Made by a program: the position numbers and the translations under genes. A stretch of DNA of 64,000 bases from the NCBI GenBank assembly GCA_023213315.1, contig JAKCPI010028544.1, forward strand, positions 94,541 to 158,540, in the 5' to 3' direction. The notes below the pieces were generated by a model. It did not search any database and had not been told where the DNA came from. It worked only from the letters and a program-made list of their open reading frames with translations. The DNA comes from Euborellia annulipes. Its lineage: Eukaryota; Arthropoda; Insecta; Dermaptera; Anisolabididae. Shown one piece after another: positions 1 to 10,924 of this stretch (its first letter is position 1; each line of letters opens with the position of its first letter).

Positions 1-976
1 CCATTCCGCTGTTTTTATTCAAGTAATGCTTTTATTTTAACTTTTAATTAATAATGTTTTTCTTTATAAAATGTCTGTTGATTGATTTTACAATTACCGT
101 TTTGCCAAAACATCTATTATTTTATTGAAAATGTTATTACCACGCTGCCATCAAAATCATTAGTTCAAAAAAATCGATTTTTTTTACTATAATCGTTAAG
201 TACACCGCCAGTACACGATCGGCAAAACAGCTGCTGGGCAGTTCATGAACTGCCTAAAAAATGTAGACATTTCATGTAATTCTCGAGCATTACACGATCT
301 GTCTAAGGCCCAATTGCATTTCATGAACTGTCTAAAATTTTTAGCCAGACCATGTAACTGTTTGACCATCACACTATCTGGCTGCAGTTCATGAAATGTC
401 TAGACAGTTCATGAACTGTCTAATTTCACGATCTGTCTACGACATATATATGTGAACGTCCACAAAAAAGGTACTAAATCTTCTCTGGGCTAAATTTTCA
501 GGAGAGCCGATTAAAAAAAAGTTCAAAAAAATTGATTTTTTTTTTTATTACTGATTCCAATTCTCTCCTGTATTTCATATAAAAAATTTGAAAAAACAAG
601 ACTTTAAACTCATTTTTCTCAAAACTAGATTTTTCATAACCAAAATTTTAAAAATACATATTTATAAATTTTATTACATCTTGAATTTGAATTTTGTTAT
701 GTCCTCGGGCTTTTGTCCATGATCTGGTGAAAAGAAACTTTGATGTATATACAGTATATCTAATATTAATATTCTAAACTTTTTGTTCCAAAAGCTGCTC
801 ACACTACTTAGAAAAACTGCGTTTTTTAAAAATCAATTTCTACTTTCAATATTTTTATATATTTTCACAAGGATCAACACTGAAATAAAAATTTATATCT
901 TTTTTTATTATTTTAGTTAAGTTGAAAATCTTTCTATTCTAAGTCTTGACTCTAAGATTTTATTGTTTTTTTATAG
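1..976 (+). other. Intron of the FAM91A1-like gene
   Basis: This is AT-rich intron sequence ending in a polypyrimidine tract and the acceptor AG at 975-976. Between about 236 and 440 there is a cluster of imperfect short repeats built on TTCATGAACTGTCTA and variants. I see no exon in it. Confidence 0.7.
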
Positions 977-1260
977 GCTTCCGGAGGAGGTCGAACTGGT
1001 GCAGAAACCGTCCTTGTGCCGTTCCCTATTAATGAATCTGATCCTTGGGCAAAACATCCTGTAATTACTCGATTATCCGAGACCATCGATCTGAAACACA
1101 ATTGTGGCTATATCACATTGGTCAATTTAAATAAAGAGAATTCAGCTCCATCCTCGACGGATATTGCAATTCCTCCGAATACAGCCTCTCCTATTAATGG
1201 TTTTGTTGGAGCCGATGGCGCCAAAGTACTTAATGAGGAACTTGATAAACTATCACCGAG
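977..1260 (+). CDS. FAM91A1-like protein, internal coding exon
   Basis: FAM91A1 is a trans-Golgi protein that, from family knowledge, works with WDR11 and TBC1D23 in capture of endosome-derived vesicles. This exon follows a TTTTTTATAG acceptor and is open from its first base (ASGGGRTGAETVLVPFPINE...), through GYITLVNLN, to LDKLSPR. It ends at the donor CCGAG|GTATTA. It leaves two bases (AG), which complete an Arg codon with the first base of the exon at 3495, so the phases agree. Upstream exons are outside the window. The assignment rests mainly on the conserved C-terminal block in the next two exons. Confidence 0.8.
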
Positions 1261-1717
1261 GTATTATAATTAATTTTTTTATCTACCATGGCGAACATAA
1301 ACATTTGCTCCCTAGCCTGTTTGAAAGACGCCTACTAGTTAGGCAGCCCCATTAATTCACCACTACATATGCACTGTCTGTGTGAATTTACCTAAGGTAG
1401 GGTTCTGAGGGTCTTTTAAGACAGACCATAAACCATCCCTTTGGACAATAGATAAATTTTAAATAGAAAATTTACGAATTCCTCTTCTAGACACCGAAAA
1501 AAACTTAAATTTCAATTTCTACCTTTTAATGTTTGCTTTTGTTTAATTCGTAGGGCCTACAGGGGTTGAAGAAAATAAAAAAAAAACCTCAAAATGTGTG
1601 TACTTTTTTTTCAGTTTTTCGCTTATATCTCGTAAACTAAGCATATTTTGTGTACCATTATGGTAAGAGAGAGTATAAAATTTGGTAATATTTGGATGAT
1701 AAAACGAATTTTCAGAC

Positions 1718-2383
1718 CCCTAGCGTAACGCTTTTTAGCTGGGCCCCCGCAATCCTTTATTTCGGGCCCCATTATTAGACCTTACAAAAAATATTTTTAA
1801 AATACAGTATATCCCTGAACCCTGAGAGCCCGGGCCCTTTCAAAGACAAATTTTTATTAAATTTTTTCGTTTTTACCGGAGCCCTGAGGGCCCCAGGCCC
1901 TTTTAAAGACAAATTTTCGTTAATTTTTTTTTTTACTTCAAATATTCCGTTTTTACCGGAGCCCTGAGGGCCCGGGCCCTCTCAAAGACAAATTTTCATT
2001 AATTTTTTTTTTAATCTAAATTTTTCCGTTTTTACCGCAGCCCTGAGAGCCCGGGCCCTTTCAAAGACAAATTTTCATTAATTTGTTTTTTTTACCTAAA
2101 TTTTTCCGTTTTTACCGGAGCCCTGAGGGCCCGGGCCCTTTCAAAGACAAATTTTCATTAATTTGTTTTTTTTACCTAAATTTTTCCGTTTTTACCGGAA
2201 CCATGAGGGCCCCAGGCCCTTTCAAAGACAAATTTTCATTAATTTTTTTTTATCTAAATTTTTCCGTTTTTACCGGAGCTCTGAGGAGATACAGTTTTTT
2301 AGCCCGGCCCCGGCCAGTGGGCCCCCCAAGGTCCGGGGCCCCCCCGCATTGCGGGGTCTGCGGGGGCGTACGTTACGCCACTG
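1718..2383. mobile_element. hAT-like element carrying a minisatellite
   Basis: It is flanked by TTTCAGAC on both sides (1710-1717 and 2384-2391), an 8-bp target duplication. The ends are related: the right end is CGTTACGCCACTG and the left end CCCTAGCGTAACG. The interior consists of about seven tandem units. The 12-base ends and 8-bp duplication point to the hAT superfamily. No transposase is present. Confidence 0.75.
1795..2290. repeat. Minisatellite, about 80-bp unit
   Basis: About seven tandem units each contain a GC-rich core (GAGCCCTGAGGGCCC, then GGGCCCTTTCAAAGACAAA) followed by a T-rich stretch. The same unit type, in variant form, fills the element at 17104-18327 and is present as about one unit in 60293-60704. 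ORFs read through it encode repetitive peptides and are not genes. Confidence 0.85.
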
Positions 2384-3494
2384 TTTCAGACCCAATATTA
2401 ACCGAGATTCGGCCTATCAAAGTTTCTTTTTTTTCATTTCGAGATACTTTGGACTTTTTTCAGTTTTTCGCTGAATCTCACAAACTTAATTAAAAAGACT
2501 CTTATGTTCAGCAAAAACTATCCTAATCGTAATTTAAAATAAAAAATTTGCTGTTGGCTGTCTCTTCTACACAGCCGGGGACTTTTATCGTGACAACGTC
2601 TTTTGCTTGACTTCAAAACATTTTTAATTTCTCTTACCTATTTTGAAATATAAAGAGAGAAAGTATTGTTTTTTTTTTGTTTTTTTTTTTTTTTTTACTA
2701 GTACTTTGTTCCCTTTGTTCCCATTAATAAACATGTTCAAACATTTTCATTGTAACAATATATGACAGGAGTGGCCAAACTTTTATCCATTAAGGGCGAC
2801 TTATGCTTAAAAAATGAGGTTTTTCGAAAAAAAAATTAATTTTGGAGTTAATTACTCGGAATTTTTTTATTTATTCTATTTGAGATTTTCTTTCTGCACC
2901 AACTGACATCTCATTTAGTCTGATCTGATTAGCCGTTAGGAATCTACAGGGGTTTAAACTTTCAAATTAGAATTTACCGCAGCGCAGAGGAGTTATTCAA
3001 GCCGATAAACTTTATTCGTGTAAGATGTCTCGTCAAAAAAATCCCAGATAACGATTTTTTTTTTTTTAAATAAGAAACTTTTAACGCCCCAATATATTAT
3101 TATAAAGGTATCGGAAAAATTTTATTAAAAATTGGGATACAAGTTTCGTTAAAATTGTGAAATAAGTTAATTTTTTCCAAATAACAAGATGAAATGAATA
3201 AAAAATTTGAAATTCTATTAATTTGAGATCAAATTCATTTGATATGAAAAGGCTACGCTATATCACTATATACATTGTTCAAAAGGGTTGGTTTATGGTC
3301 TATCATAAAAGACCCTCAGAACCTTAGCTCAGGTAAATTCACGCAGACAGTGCATATGTAGTGGTGAGTCAATTTTGCTGCCTAACTAGTAGGCGTCTTT
3401 CAAACAGGCTAGGGAGCAAATGTTTATGTTCGCCATGGTATTACAAATACTTGGAGAATGGTTCTAATTCTTTTTTTTTTTTTCATTTTCTCAG

Positions 3495-3696
3495 ATGGCG
3501 GGAATCGGAAAGTGAAAATAATTGGACATTACTCGACTGTTGCTTCGGAGTTCCCCTCTTTGATGCCGTCACAAATAATGCAGTTTGTGAAACGATTATA
3601 AATTCCGGATTAGGCGTTCCTGAGAGTCTTGCCAAATTAACATCCAAGAGTCGTGCACTTTGTTTACGACTGCTTGAGTTCATTGCCCAATTCCAG
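3495..3696 (+). CDS. FAM91A1-like protein, penultimate coding exon
   Basis: The acceptor is TTTTCTCAG|A. Joined to the AG left by the previous exon, it reads RWRESESENNWTLLDCCFGV, then PLFD, and continues to FIAQFQ. The WTLLDCCFGVPLFD block followed by a Cys-rich segment and a helical RALCLRLLEF stretch is the part I recognise as the FAM91A1 C-terminal region. The donor is TTCCAG|GTATAA, and the exon ends in phase 0. The reverse strand is also open over much of this stretch, but that is a shadow of the real exon. Confidence 0.88.
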
Positions 3697-4490
3697 GTAT
3701 AAATATCATATTAATTTGTCAATTTTTTTTAAATACTAAATCAGTCAATATATAGAGGATAAAGATAAAGATAGTTGCAAAATAGGTTTGTTCATATCGC
3801 CCTGGACTCTAACCAGATCTTCCCGCTTTTGTGATGGATGGACTAAATATATTTGTCGACACAAAAATTCTGGTGGGACCAGTCACACTAAATTTTTTAC
3901 TCAGTAACTTTTGTCTTTACGACTTTATTAACTCATATATAATTATGTAATTGCTTTAGCACTGCCACTTGTTAATCTCTCATGTTCTGGTTAACTGAAG
4001 AAATTTCAGTTAGACCATACATTTTAGTAGAAAACAAATTTATTAAATAAAAAAAGTTTACAAAATTGAAAAATTAGAAATGTGATAAATAACAATATTG
4101 AGTTTTGCCACCCCCGCCCTTGGGAATTAGTTATGCTGCTTCAATATTTAATTAATTGTTAATTGTAAAGAAAGGAAAACAAGCTGATTTCACTATTAAT
4201 GTTGTTGTTTTTTTTAAATATCTTTACTTGTAAAATTATTGAGTCTAAAAAGAACGTCGACTTTTGAAACATTTGTTTTTTTGATCTCAAGAACTCAAAA
4301 TAAGCGCCGCATAAAATTTAGTAGCTTCTATTAAGAGTTGAAGTCAAATGTCGCTGCAAAAAAGTTTTATTAATTTGGAATAGCAAAGGCCTACTGGGTG
4401 CGATGATTTGTTGGGACACCAAATTATTTACTATAGCCTTATTTACATTGCTAGTGATACACTAATCCCCAAATACTGACTTTTTTTTAG
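3697..4490 (+). other. Last intron of the FAM91A1-like gene
   Basis: This is AT-rich intron with consensus donor and a T-rich acceptor (TTTTTTTTAG at 4481-4490). I see no further gene, RNA or delimited element in it. Confidence 0.75.
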
Positions 4491-4631
4491 GATCTTCCTG
4501 TTTTGCCTGAGGAGTCGAACAACTCAACCAGCAAACGTGCAGCTGCTGCTAGTATTTCATCTGTCGTTTTTCCAACTCGGTGTCTCATTTTCCAAGACGG
4601 CGTTTTAAGGACATTTCAATCAGGCCAATAA
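4491..4631 (+). CDS. FAM91A1-like protein, C-terminal exon with stop
   Basis: The 46-residue tail begins DLPVLPEESNN, passes through a low-complexity Ala/Ser linker, and ends with TRCLIFQDGVLRTFQSGQ and TAA at 4629-4631. The final LIFQDGVL motif matches the conserved end of FAM91A1 proteins as I know the family. The preceding exon ends in phase 0, so the frame is consistent. No clear AATAAA lies before the large palindrome at 4713. The first good AATAAA (about 4842) is inside its left arm, so the 3'UTR may run into the palindrome. Confidence 0.86.
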   Translation, partial: DLPVLPEESNNSTSKRAAAASISSVVFPTRCLIFQDGVLRTFQSGQ

Positions 4632-4776
4632 CATCACACTATTTTCTTTTCAAACGTCCATTTTATTTTTTTTTACCAAGTCTAATAATGAATAAGTTGA
4701 GAAACAATTTTTTATTAAGGTTATGGAGAAAGAAAAAACCAGCGAATGCTTTCCACGTTAAAATAATTTATTCGCA

Positions 4777-4811
4777 GATATTTCGGTAAGCCTAACGCAA
4801 ACCATCCTCAG
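4777..4811 (-). ncRNA. Hammerhead ribozyme-like motif (left arm, minus)
   Basis: On the minus strand the order is CTGAGGA, T, GGT...ACC stem II, GAAAT, ATC. It is the mirror of 5200-5234. The usual GAAAC-GTC is replaced by GAAAT-ATC, a paired change that keeps the helix III bases complementary. Helix I is only about 3 bp. Confidence 0.45.
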
Positions 4812-5199
4812 TGCTTCAAATTATATGATTGTGGAGCGTTTAATAAACTCATAAAATGCTTGAGAAGCCATTCTATATATGGAGGGGACAAAATCGTATG
4901 AAGCAAGTCACTGAGAGAAAAATAGCATCTATATACATAAGACACAATCGAATTTTTGTATGCTTTAAGATAATTTCTCACAGTGACCCACCAGGCGCGT
5001 GTACTTTCTGGTGCGCCTGGTGGGTCACTGTGAGAAATTATCTTAAAGCATACAAAAATTCGATTGTGTCTTATGTATATAGATGCTATTTTTCTCTCAG
5101 TGACTTGCTTCATACGATTTTGTCCCCTCCATATATAGAATGGCTTCTCAAGCATTTTATGAGTTTATTAAACGCTCCACAATCATATAATTTGAAGCA

Positions 5200-5234
5200 C
5201 TGAGGATGGTTTGCGTTAGGCTTACCGAAATATC
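5200..5234 (+). ncRNA. Hammerhead ribozyme-like motif (right arm, plus)
   Basis: CTGAGGA is followed by T, a stem II with GGT/ACC at its base and an internal mismatch pair, then GAAAT and ATC. Helix I pairs TGC with GCA. The core is conserved but helix I is short, so activity is uncertain. Confidence 0.45.
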
Positions 5235-5537
5235 TGCGAATAAATTATTTTAACGTGGAAAGCATTCGCTGGTTTTTTCTTTCTCCATAACCTTAATACT
5301 GTTGACCCAGCATACTTCGTTTCGTTTACTTCAATTTTTTATTAATCTCATCAGATCATCTTTATTCCCTCCCCTCCCCATTATTGTTATTGTTATTTTA
5401 GAGTTTAAATATTATTATATTATTATTTTATATTATATATTGTATCTTTATAGTGAGTCCAAAAATCTAATTTCAAGAATAATTTATTTTTAAATATTTA
5501 ATATTTCAAAAGTTTGAATTTATTAAATAGACGGGCT

Positions 5538-6312
5538 CTGGGGGTAGTTGAGTATGCAAAATGTGAGGACCGAATTCTGTCAATGAATTTGGGCTGAGAA
5601 TAGCTGCAAGAATAAGGATCCGGATCTTTCCCAGCCAATTTTTGCTCCATTTTTTTTTTTACCCCCACTCCTCTTATTTGTATAGGAAATAAATGGAATA
5701 CGTCCTAAAGACTTGCAACTATGGTCAAATTCTTATACTTAAAACCTCAAACAATGAAAAGACTATCTTGTCAGCAACTGCGGTGATCCTCTATAATTCC
5801 CTAAAAGAAGTACTATCTTGCCGCCTTTCTCTCCATTCCCTTTATTTCAAATTCAAATATACGGCCTAAAAACCTCGCAAAAATGTGGGGACCGGCAACT
5901 AAGTTCATAATCTACTACCTAGTGCCCCAATCATTGGAAAGTACTATCCGCAGCCAGCTGCGGTGGTTTGAATTTGAAATAAAGGGATAGAAAGGAGATT
6001 AAGGGGCTAGAGGGGACCACCGCAGCTGGCGGCAAGATAGTACTTTTCAGGGGACTATAGAGTATCACCGCAGTTGCTGACAAGATGGTTTTTTCTTTGT
6101 TTGAGGTTTTAAGTATAAGAATTTGGCAGTCTTCACATTATCTTTGCACGTATTCCATTCATTTCCTATACAAATAAGAGGAGTGGGGGTAAAAAAAAAT
6201 TGGACCAAAAATTGGCCCGGCAAGATCGGGATCCTTATTCTTGGAGCTATTCTCAGCCCAAATCCATTGACAGAATTCGGTCCTCACGTTTTGCATACTT
6301 AACTACCTCCAG
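5538..6312. repeat. Foldback element, 775 bp
   Basis: Long imperfect inverted arms run from 5538 and back from 6312. Both carry the same GTAGTT-AGTATGCAAAA end and the block CCCCCACTCCTCTTATTTGT. The centre (about 5900-6000) is unique. No coding capacity or clear target duplication is visible. Confidence 0.75.
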
Positions 6313-7590
6313 CAACTTATAACCTCAAACAACTTATAAAGTTTAAGCCTGGACTAAAATGCAGTTTTTAAAAAAATGTTTTTTATTAAAAAAATTTGAT
6401 TTATTTATATAAAAAAATTTTTACTTCAGCTTATCTAAATTGAAAAGATGATTTCATTCCGTAATCTCAGTATCACATTTTTTTAAATTAAAATTTTCTA
6501 AAATTGTTTTTTAGATTTTTCATTAAACCTAATTGAGAAGAGAAAAATTTATCCAAAACATTCTTCATGGTGCACAAAATTCGATTTCGACCAGAGTGTT
6601 CTTAATATGAAATTCGTCACTTCGCTGTTCATCTCCGATTTCCAGACATATTGTAATGTTATAGAAAAAGTCTTTGCTCCCAACTTTTTGATACTAATAA
6701 TGAATCAAACTAAACACCAGAGGACTATATATAGGAACGAACTAACTTAAATGAGGTACACAACAACTTATAAAGTTTAAGAAAAGGCAAAGAATGTGTT
6801 TTGTCATTGGTGTCGTTTGGTATCCTTCGATCCAAAAACTTTCAGTTCCAAGCTGTTCATTGTAAACGAACCGCTTCGAACTGAAAGGTTTAGGATTGAA
6901 GTAAATCGAGAGTTCCTTAAAGTGGTTTTAATTGTTTTTAAGGAGAAACTTGCTGCAAGGGATCTAATATTGCTGATTGGTGGAGGTAATTTCACTTTTG
7001 AGGAATAAATTCTTTATATTATACCTTTTCTTGAACTTTACCAACAATTTTTTAAATTAAATTCCACTTTATAAATAATTAAATTTTTTGCAATGAGTAA
7101 AAGAATGTTGCTAGCCAGCAAAAAATAAATGTTTAAATTTTTTCGACCTCACGTCTTTGAAGATGGGATCAAAGCGTCCGGACTTCCATCTTCAGGACGA
7201 AAAATTGTTTTGGTATACAATTAGCAATCCATACAAAAATTTGTATTTAAATTATAAAATTTAATTATCTATTGATAATTAGTAAGGGATGCCGTGAACA
7301 AACCTCAAGGGTGACCAAGTTCAAATGGCCTTTAATACTATTAATATATACTTGGTATATATACAAATGTATTTTTCATTATATATATTGTCTGGATTGC
7401 CAATTGTCCACCAATATATTGACAATTTTCCCCAGACAATGGGAGTGAATTGTTCATCAAACTTCGAGAATATTTAAAGTTTTATTAAATAAGAAATTTG
7501 GATTCGTGAATTATCATATAATAATATAAGAATAATCTTATTTATTAATTACCTACGTGAGAGATCACCCGAGTCTCAATTTGTCCATCT
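6313..7590. other. AT-rich intergenic stretch
   Basis: A 70-residue ORF (6796-7008) is open on both strands and resembles nothing I recognise. A short hairpin lies at about 7390-7440. I see no gene. Confidence 0.5.
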
Positions 7591-7854
7591 AGATTGCGCC
7601 TGGTTGGCAGTGAAATTTGTGTTTTCGATAAGTACAAATCGGCAGATCTGTGGTTCGACTCCCGGCTGCATCCCTATCTTTTTCGGCTGTTTGATTTAGT
7701 AAATAGTTTTATTTTTTGCTGGCTGTCAACCTTCTTATTCCTTGCTATAATCACCAAAACCATTGGTGTTTTCATTTTAAATATTAAATTTCTTTTATGT
7801 GTTCCAAAAAAAATATTGAACTTTAATTATATTTTAAAACTATTTTTATCCCCC

Positions 7855-7962
7855 CCCCTCGTGGCCGAGAGGCTAGAGTTCTTGATAAATGTCAATAATG
7901 ATGGTCTGGGGCTACTTTCGTATCCCAGGCAGTCCGATGAATTATTTGGATGCCAAATAGTA
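7855..7962 (+). repeat. SINE fragment with tRNA-like head
   Basis: GTGGCCGAGAGGCTA resembles a pol III A box of a class II tRNA. It is followed by CCCAGGCAGTCCGATGA and a TTTGGATGCCAAAT hairpin, which are also found downstream of the B box in the SINEs at 28787 and 20725. The B box itself is degraded. Confidence 0.5.
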
Positions 7963-8197
7963 TAACAATAAGGCCCCCATACACCATCGGATTTTCCTCA
8001 AGGCCCGGCCTGAATAGTACACGCCTCGAGGAAATTCTCAACGTGTGTGCTAGCGGGCTGCGATCCCAAAAAATCCTGATTGAAGTTCAATAATATTTTC
8101 CTCAAGAGGTATGGGGCCCTATACGGGCCTATATGAGGCCTTCAGCACCAGAAAGGCCTAACCCATAATCATTTTTTTTGTTTTAATTCCTTAATGT

Positions 8198-8613
8198 CCG
8201 GAAATAACAGGTACCTAGAAAAGGAGATGATTCTACATGAAAAAATAAGACTTTTTTTTCCTATAAACTTAATATGCCCAGACGCTTCGTTTTCAAGATA
8301 CAGGGGGTCAAAGTTGAATTTTTTTTTTTTGTTTTTTGCTAATATCTCGAGAACCGTTTGAGATACTGGCTTTTTCAAAAAACTTTACACATAAAACAAG
8401 CGGAATAATGAACATAAATCGTGTACAGAAGCTAAACATTTTATCTCAAACGGTTCTCGAGATATTATATTTGAAAAAACCAAAATAAAAAATTCAACTT
8501 TGACCCCCTGTATCTTGAAAACGAAGCGTCTGGGCATGTTAAGTTTATAGGAAAAAAAAGTCATTTTTTCATGTAGAATCATCTCCTTTTCTAGGTACCT
8601 GTTAGTTCCGGGC
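8198..8613. repeat. Foldback element, 416 bp
   Basis: Arms of about 175 bp (from 8198 and back from 8613) share GGTACCTAGAAAAGGAGATG and the centre-proximal AATATCTCGAGAACCG. A second, outer inverted pair (about 8123-8167 and 8744-8790, GAGGCCTTCAGC and its complement) surrounds it, so this is a nested foldback structure. Confidence 0.75.
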
Positions 8614-9275
8614 ACCCTGTAATTTAATATACCGTAGTGTCTTAAGCAGCCTTCTCGTTTTTATTATCTAGATTTCAGCACATGTACTACTCTGGAATTC
8701 ATGATTTAATAGATATGATACTAAGGCATAAAACCAAAAAAGTTGAATGTGGGTTAGGCCGTTCTGGCGCTGAAGGCCTCATATGGCCTTAAATGCCGAA
8801 AAGACAAAAACTACAACATTTTTATGAACAAGATTGTTCACCATTTCCAGATACATTTGATTTTTTCTTAATTTTTCAATTAATTTTGATCCTTTTCAGG
8901 CTCCTTAAACCAGGGCTGGGGTGACGGTGCAGAATTCTAGTTCCCCAAAAGCCGCGCCTACCCAAAATTATATTTAAAAATTAAGTGTAATCTCTTCTCT
9001 TTTATGATTAACTTTAAACTTGGTAATTTTAATTTTCCTTATTTTATTAAATTATTAAAAATTCATCATTTCTTTATTTTTCCTTATCTTTGTTTTTATT
9101 TTAAATTATCATTCTATAATCTTTTGGAAACTATTAACAAATTTTAGATAACAACTTCCATATTATATAACTAATTAAATATTGTCAAAAAAGTAATTAA
9201 TTTTTATATATAAAAAAATCAGAGTATTTTAATAAAATAATTTATTCTTTAAATTTCAGAATTTAGAATGAGAAT

Positions 9276-9498
9276 CAGTGACGTCATTTTGCTTTTTTTG
9301 CTTTGGCAGGAGAGTGGGAGAGCCAACTCTGTTTTTTTTTCTTAAATTTTACATTAGTAAAAAAATGTATTTATCTTAACATACCAAAGTGTCTTTTTAT
9401 ATATTATTTAAACCTTCTAATTAGTATAAAATAAAATTAATAAGAAATCATTATGCCTATAGGAAGGGGCACATCTCCTTCCCCAAAAGACGCCACTG
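9276..9498. mobile_element. hAT MITE, 223 bp
   Basis: Ends CAGTGACGTCATTTTG and GACGCCACTG are related inverted termini. Flanks ATGAGAAT and ATGAAAAT are an 8-bp target duplication with one change. It is the same family as 24818-25083. Confidence 0.7.
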
Positions 9499-9820
9499 AT
9501 GAAAATTCGTAAATGTTAATGCTGAAATTTATTTATTTATTTTTTTTTTTTATATTATAAAATTTTATTTTTTTTATATAGACTTCTTATTTTCTCTCAT
9601 CACAGATAATAAAGTATTTAGATTGCAGAATCTTAAGGTGCGCGATCTCGGGGTGCAGATTTTCAAAATTTTCAGCGGCCACAATTTTGAAGCTATCGGC
9701 CTCAAATTTTTTTTTTTTTAATTAAACCTATTTAATATATCTACAACTTATAGAAGCCCTTTTTTTGATTTTTGAAAAAAAAAATTTTTTATTGTTTGTA
9801 GATGGCCGTAAGGATGATCA

Positions 9821-10033
9821 ATTTAATTATAAGGACCGTCGACCAAAAATAAAAATTGCATTCATGGAAAGTTCAGCTCTTTTGTCATATTGGATGGGAG
9901 AAAGTAACGATTTGCAAAACATCTGTTGATTGTACTGAAGATGATTCCATATCACTGGGGTCGAAATATCTACAAATAAACGGATAATACGCAAAAGTAT
10001 TTATTTTTTGGCCGACGGTCCTTATAATTAAAT
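9821..10033. mobile_element. MITE with 30-bp terminal inverted repeats
   Basis: The left end TTAATTATAAGGACCGTCG and the right end are near-perfect reverse complements (9821-9851, 9999-10033) around about 150 unique bases. It sits within a larger inverted pair: AAAGTATTTAGAT near 9612 and its complement near 10250. No ORF. Confidence 0.65.
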
Positions 10034-10807
10034 TGAAAATTTTTTTTAGATTAATCACATTAAATAAAAGATATTTTAAAAAAATTCAGTCTATATCCAA
10101 AAGATGCCTTTTAAGGAAATGAAAAAAAATATTTAAAATTATTTTTTCTCATATTCGGATTTAAAATTTAACGTTTTTTTGGGGGTGGGAGGCTCGTGTT
10201 AATATACAACCCCGGGGCCCGAGAGGGCTATTAGCAGTCCTGCTCGTCATCTAAATACTTTATTTGTGATAATGTACATATTAGTACAAATTCTTAAAAT
10301 GTTATTTTATTAAAAATATAAATATTTCTAAGTCACTTTATTTTTCTTCTTTTAAGGCATTAACTAGTCAATATACAAAAGCACAACTATTTCGGGTTGG
10401 GTATAAATATATATTTTTATGAATACAAATATCTATGTTTAACAAGACACTATAAATTAGTAACTATACCTAAATAGAAATTAATTGCTTTTAGATATTA
10501 TAACAAAAATCCCATTAGAAAATTTAGATTTTAATTTCGCATTGAAATTTTTTATTGGGACTCACTTATTAAATTACAAATATAAAAAAGAGAGAATCAT
10601 TACATAAATGTCACATTCCAAAATAGATTCCCATTTCTTTATTTAAAAATATAATTCTATTTTTATACGAATATAGATTTAAAAAATAAACAGGGAAAGA
10701 TGTTATATACATAAATATATTTGCTGTCTTGTGTATAAATGCTTATTTAAATAAAAAGAAAAAAATCCCTTAATAATTTTTTTCTCTTTTGTTTCACTAG
10801 ATATCCG

Positions 10808-10924
10808 TTAAAGGAGTCGATAGAGGAGACGTTGATAATCGCCTGATGTCTCATCACTAACCCAATTGACCAATTTTGTTCCTGTCATTTCCAGAAAATT
10901 TTCTTTGATTTCTGCTAAATCCAT
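10808..10924 (-). CDS. Annexin, last coding exon (repeat 4 end)
   Basis: After a TTTCAG acceptor it reads MDLAEIKENFLEMTGTKLVN, then WVSDETSGDYQRLLYRLL and TAA. This is the canonical end of annexin repeat 4 (family pattern: DIxxxFxxxYGxSLxxxIxxDTSGDYxxLLxxL). The E of DETSGDY is the position that caps a type II calcium site, but its partner GxGTD loop is missing in the preceding exon. Annexins bind acidic membrane phospholipids through such sites. A possible AATAAA signal lies at 10643-10638 on this strand. Confidence 0.93.
   Translation of the reverse strand: MDLAEIKENFLEMTGTKLVNWVSDETSGDYQRLLYRLL

Larger units (their letters stand above)
1286..3438. mobile_element. TA-flanked TIR transposon in a FAM91A1 intron
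   Basis: Inverted terminal repeats of about 154 bp (1286-1439 and 3285-3438) begin CCATGGCGAACATAAAC and are flanked by TA on both sides (1284-1285, 3439-3440). That is the pattern of Tc1/mariner-type or similar insertions. No transposase ORF is visible, so the element is non-autonomous. A hAT element with tandem repeats (1718-2383) is nested inside. The right end lies only about 55 bp upstream of the next exon, so it may contribute to that intron's splicing environment. Confidence 0.75.
4713..5298. repeat. Near-perfect 586-bp palindrome with hammerhead-like cores
   Basis: Two arms of 286 bp (4713-4998 and 5013-5298) are essentially identical reverse complements around a 14-nt loop (4999-5012). 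The match is so close that both strands give the same 115-residue shadow ORF. Each arm carries a hammerhead-like core (4777-4811 minus, 5200-5234 plus). High arm identity implies recent formation or gene conversion. It starts 82 bp after the FAM91A1 stop codon. Confidence 0.92.

Noticed and set aside
2083..2493. 136-residue ORF rich in FFLPKFFRFY
   Set aside because: Also produced by the tandem repeat in 1718-2383.
4808..5203. Two 115-residue ORFs on opposite strands, nearly identical
   Set aside because: They are the same palindrome read from both ends, not a gene.
6796..7008. 70-residue ORF
   Set aside because: The opposite strand is open over the same stretch, no family is recognisable, and there are no matching splice partners.
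7594..7672. tRNA-like stretch with GGTTCGACTCC
   Set aside because: The acceptor stem does not pair and there is no anticodon arm; at best a decayed SINE head.
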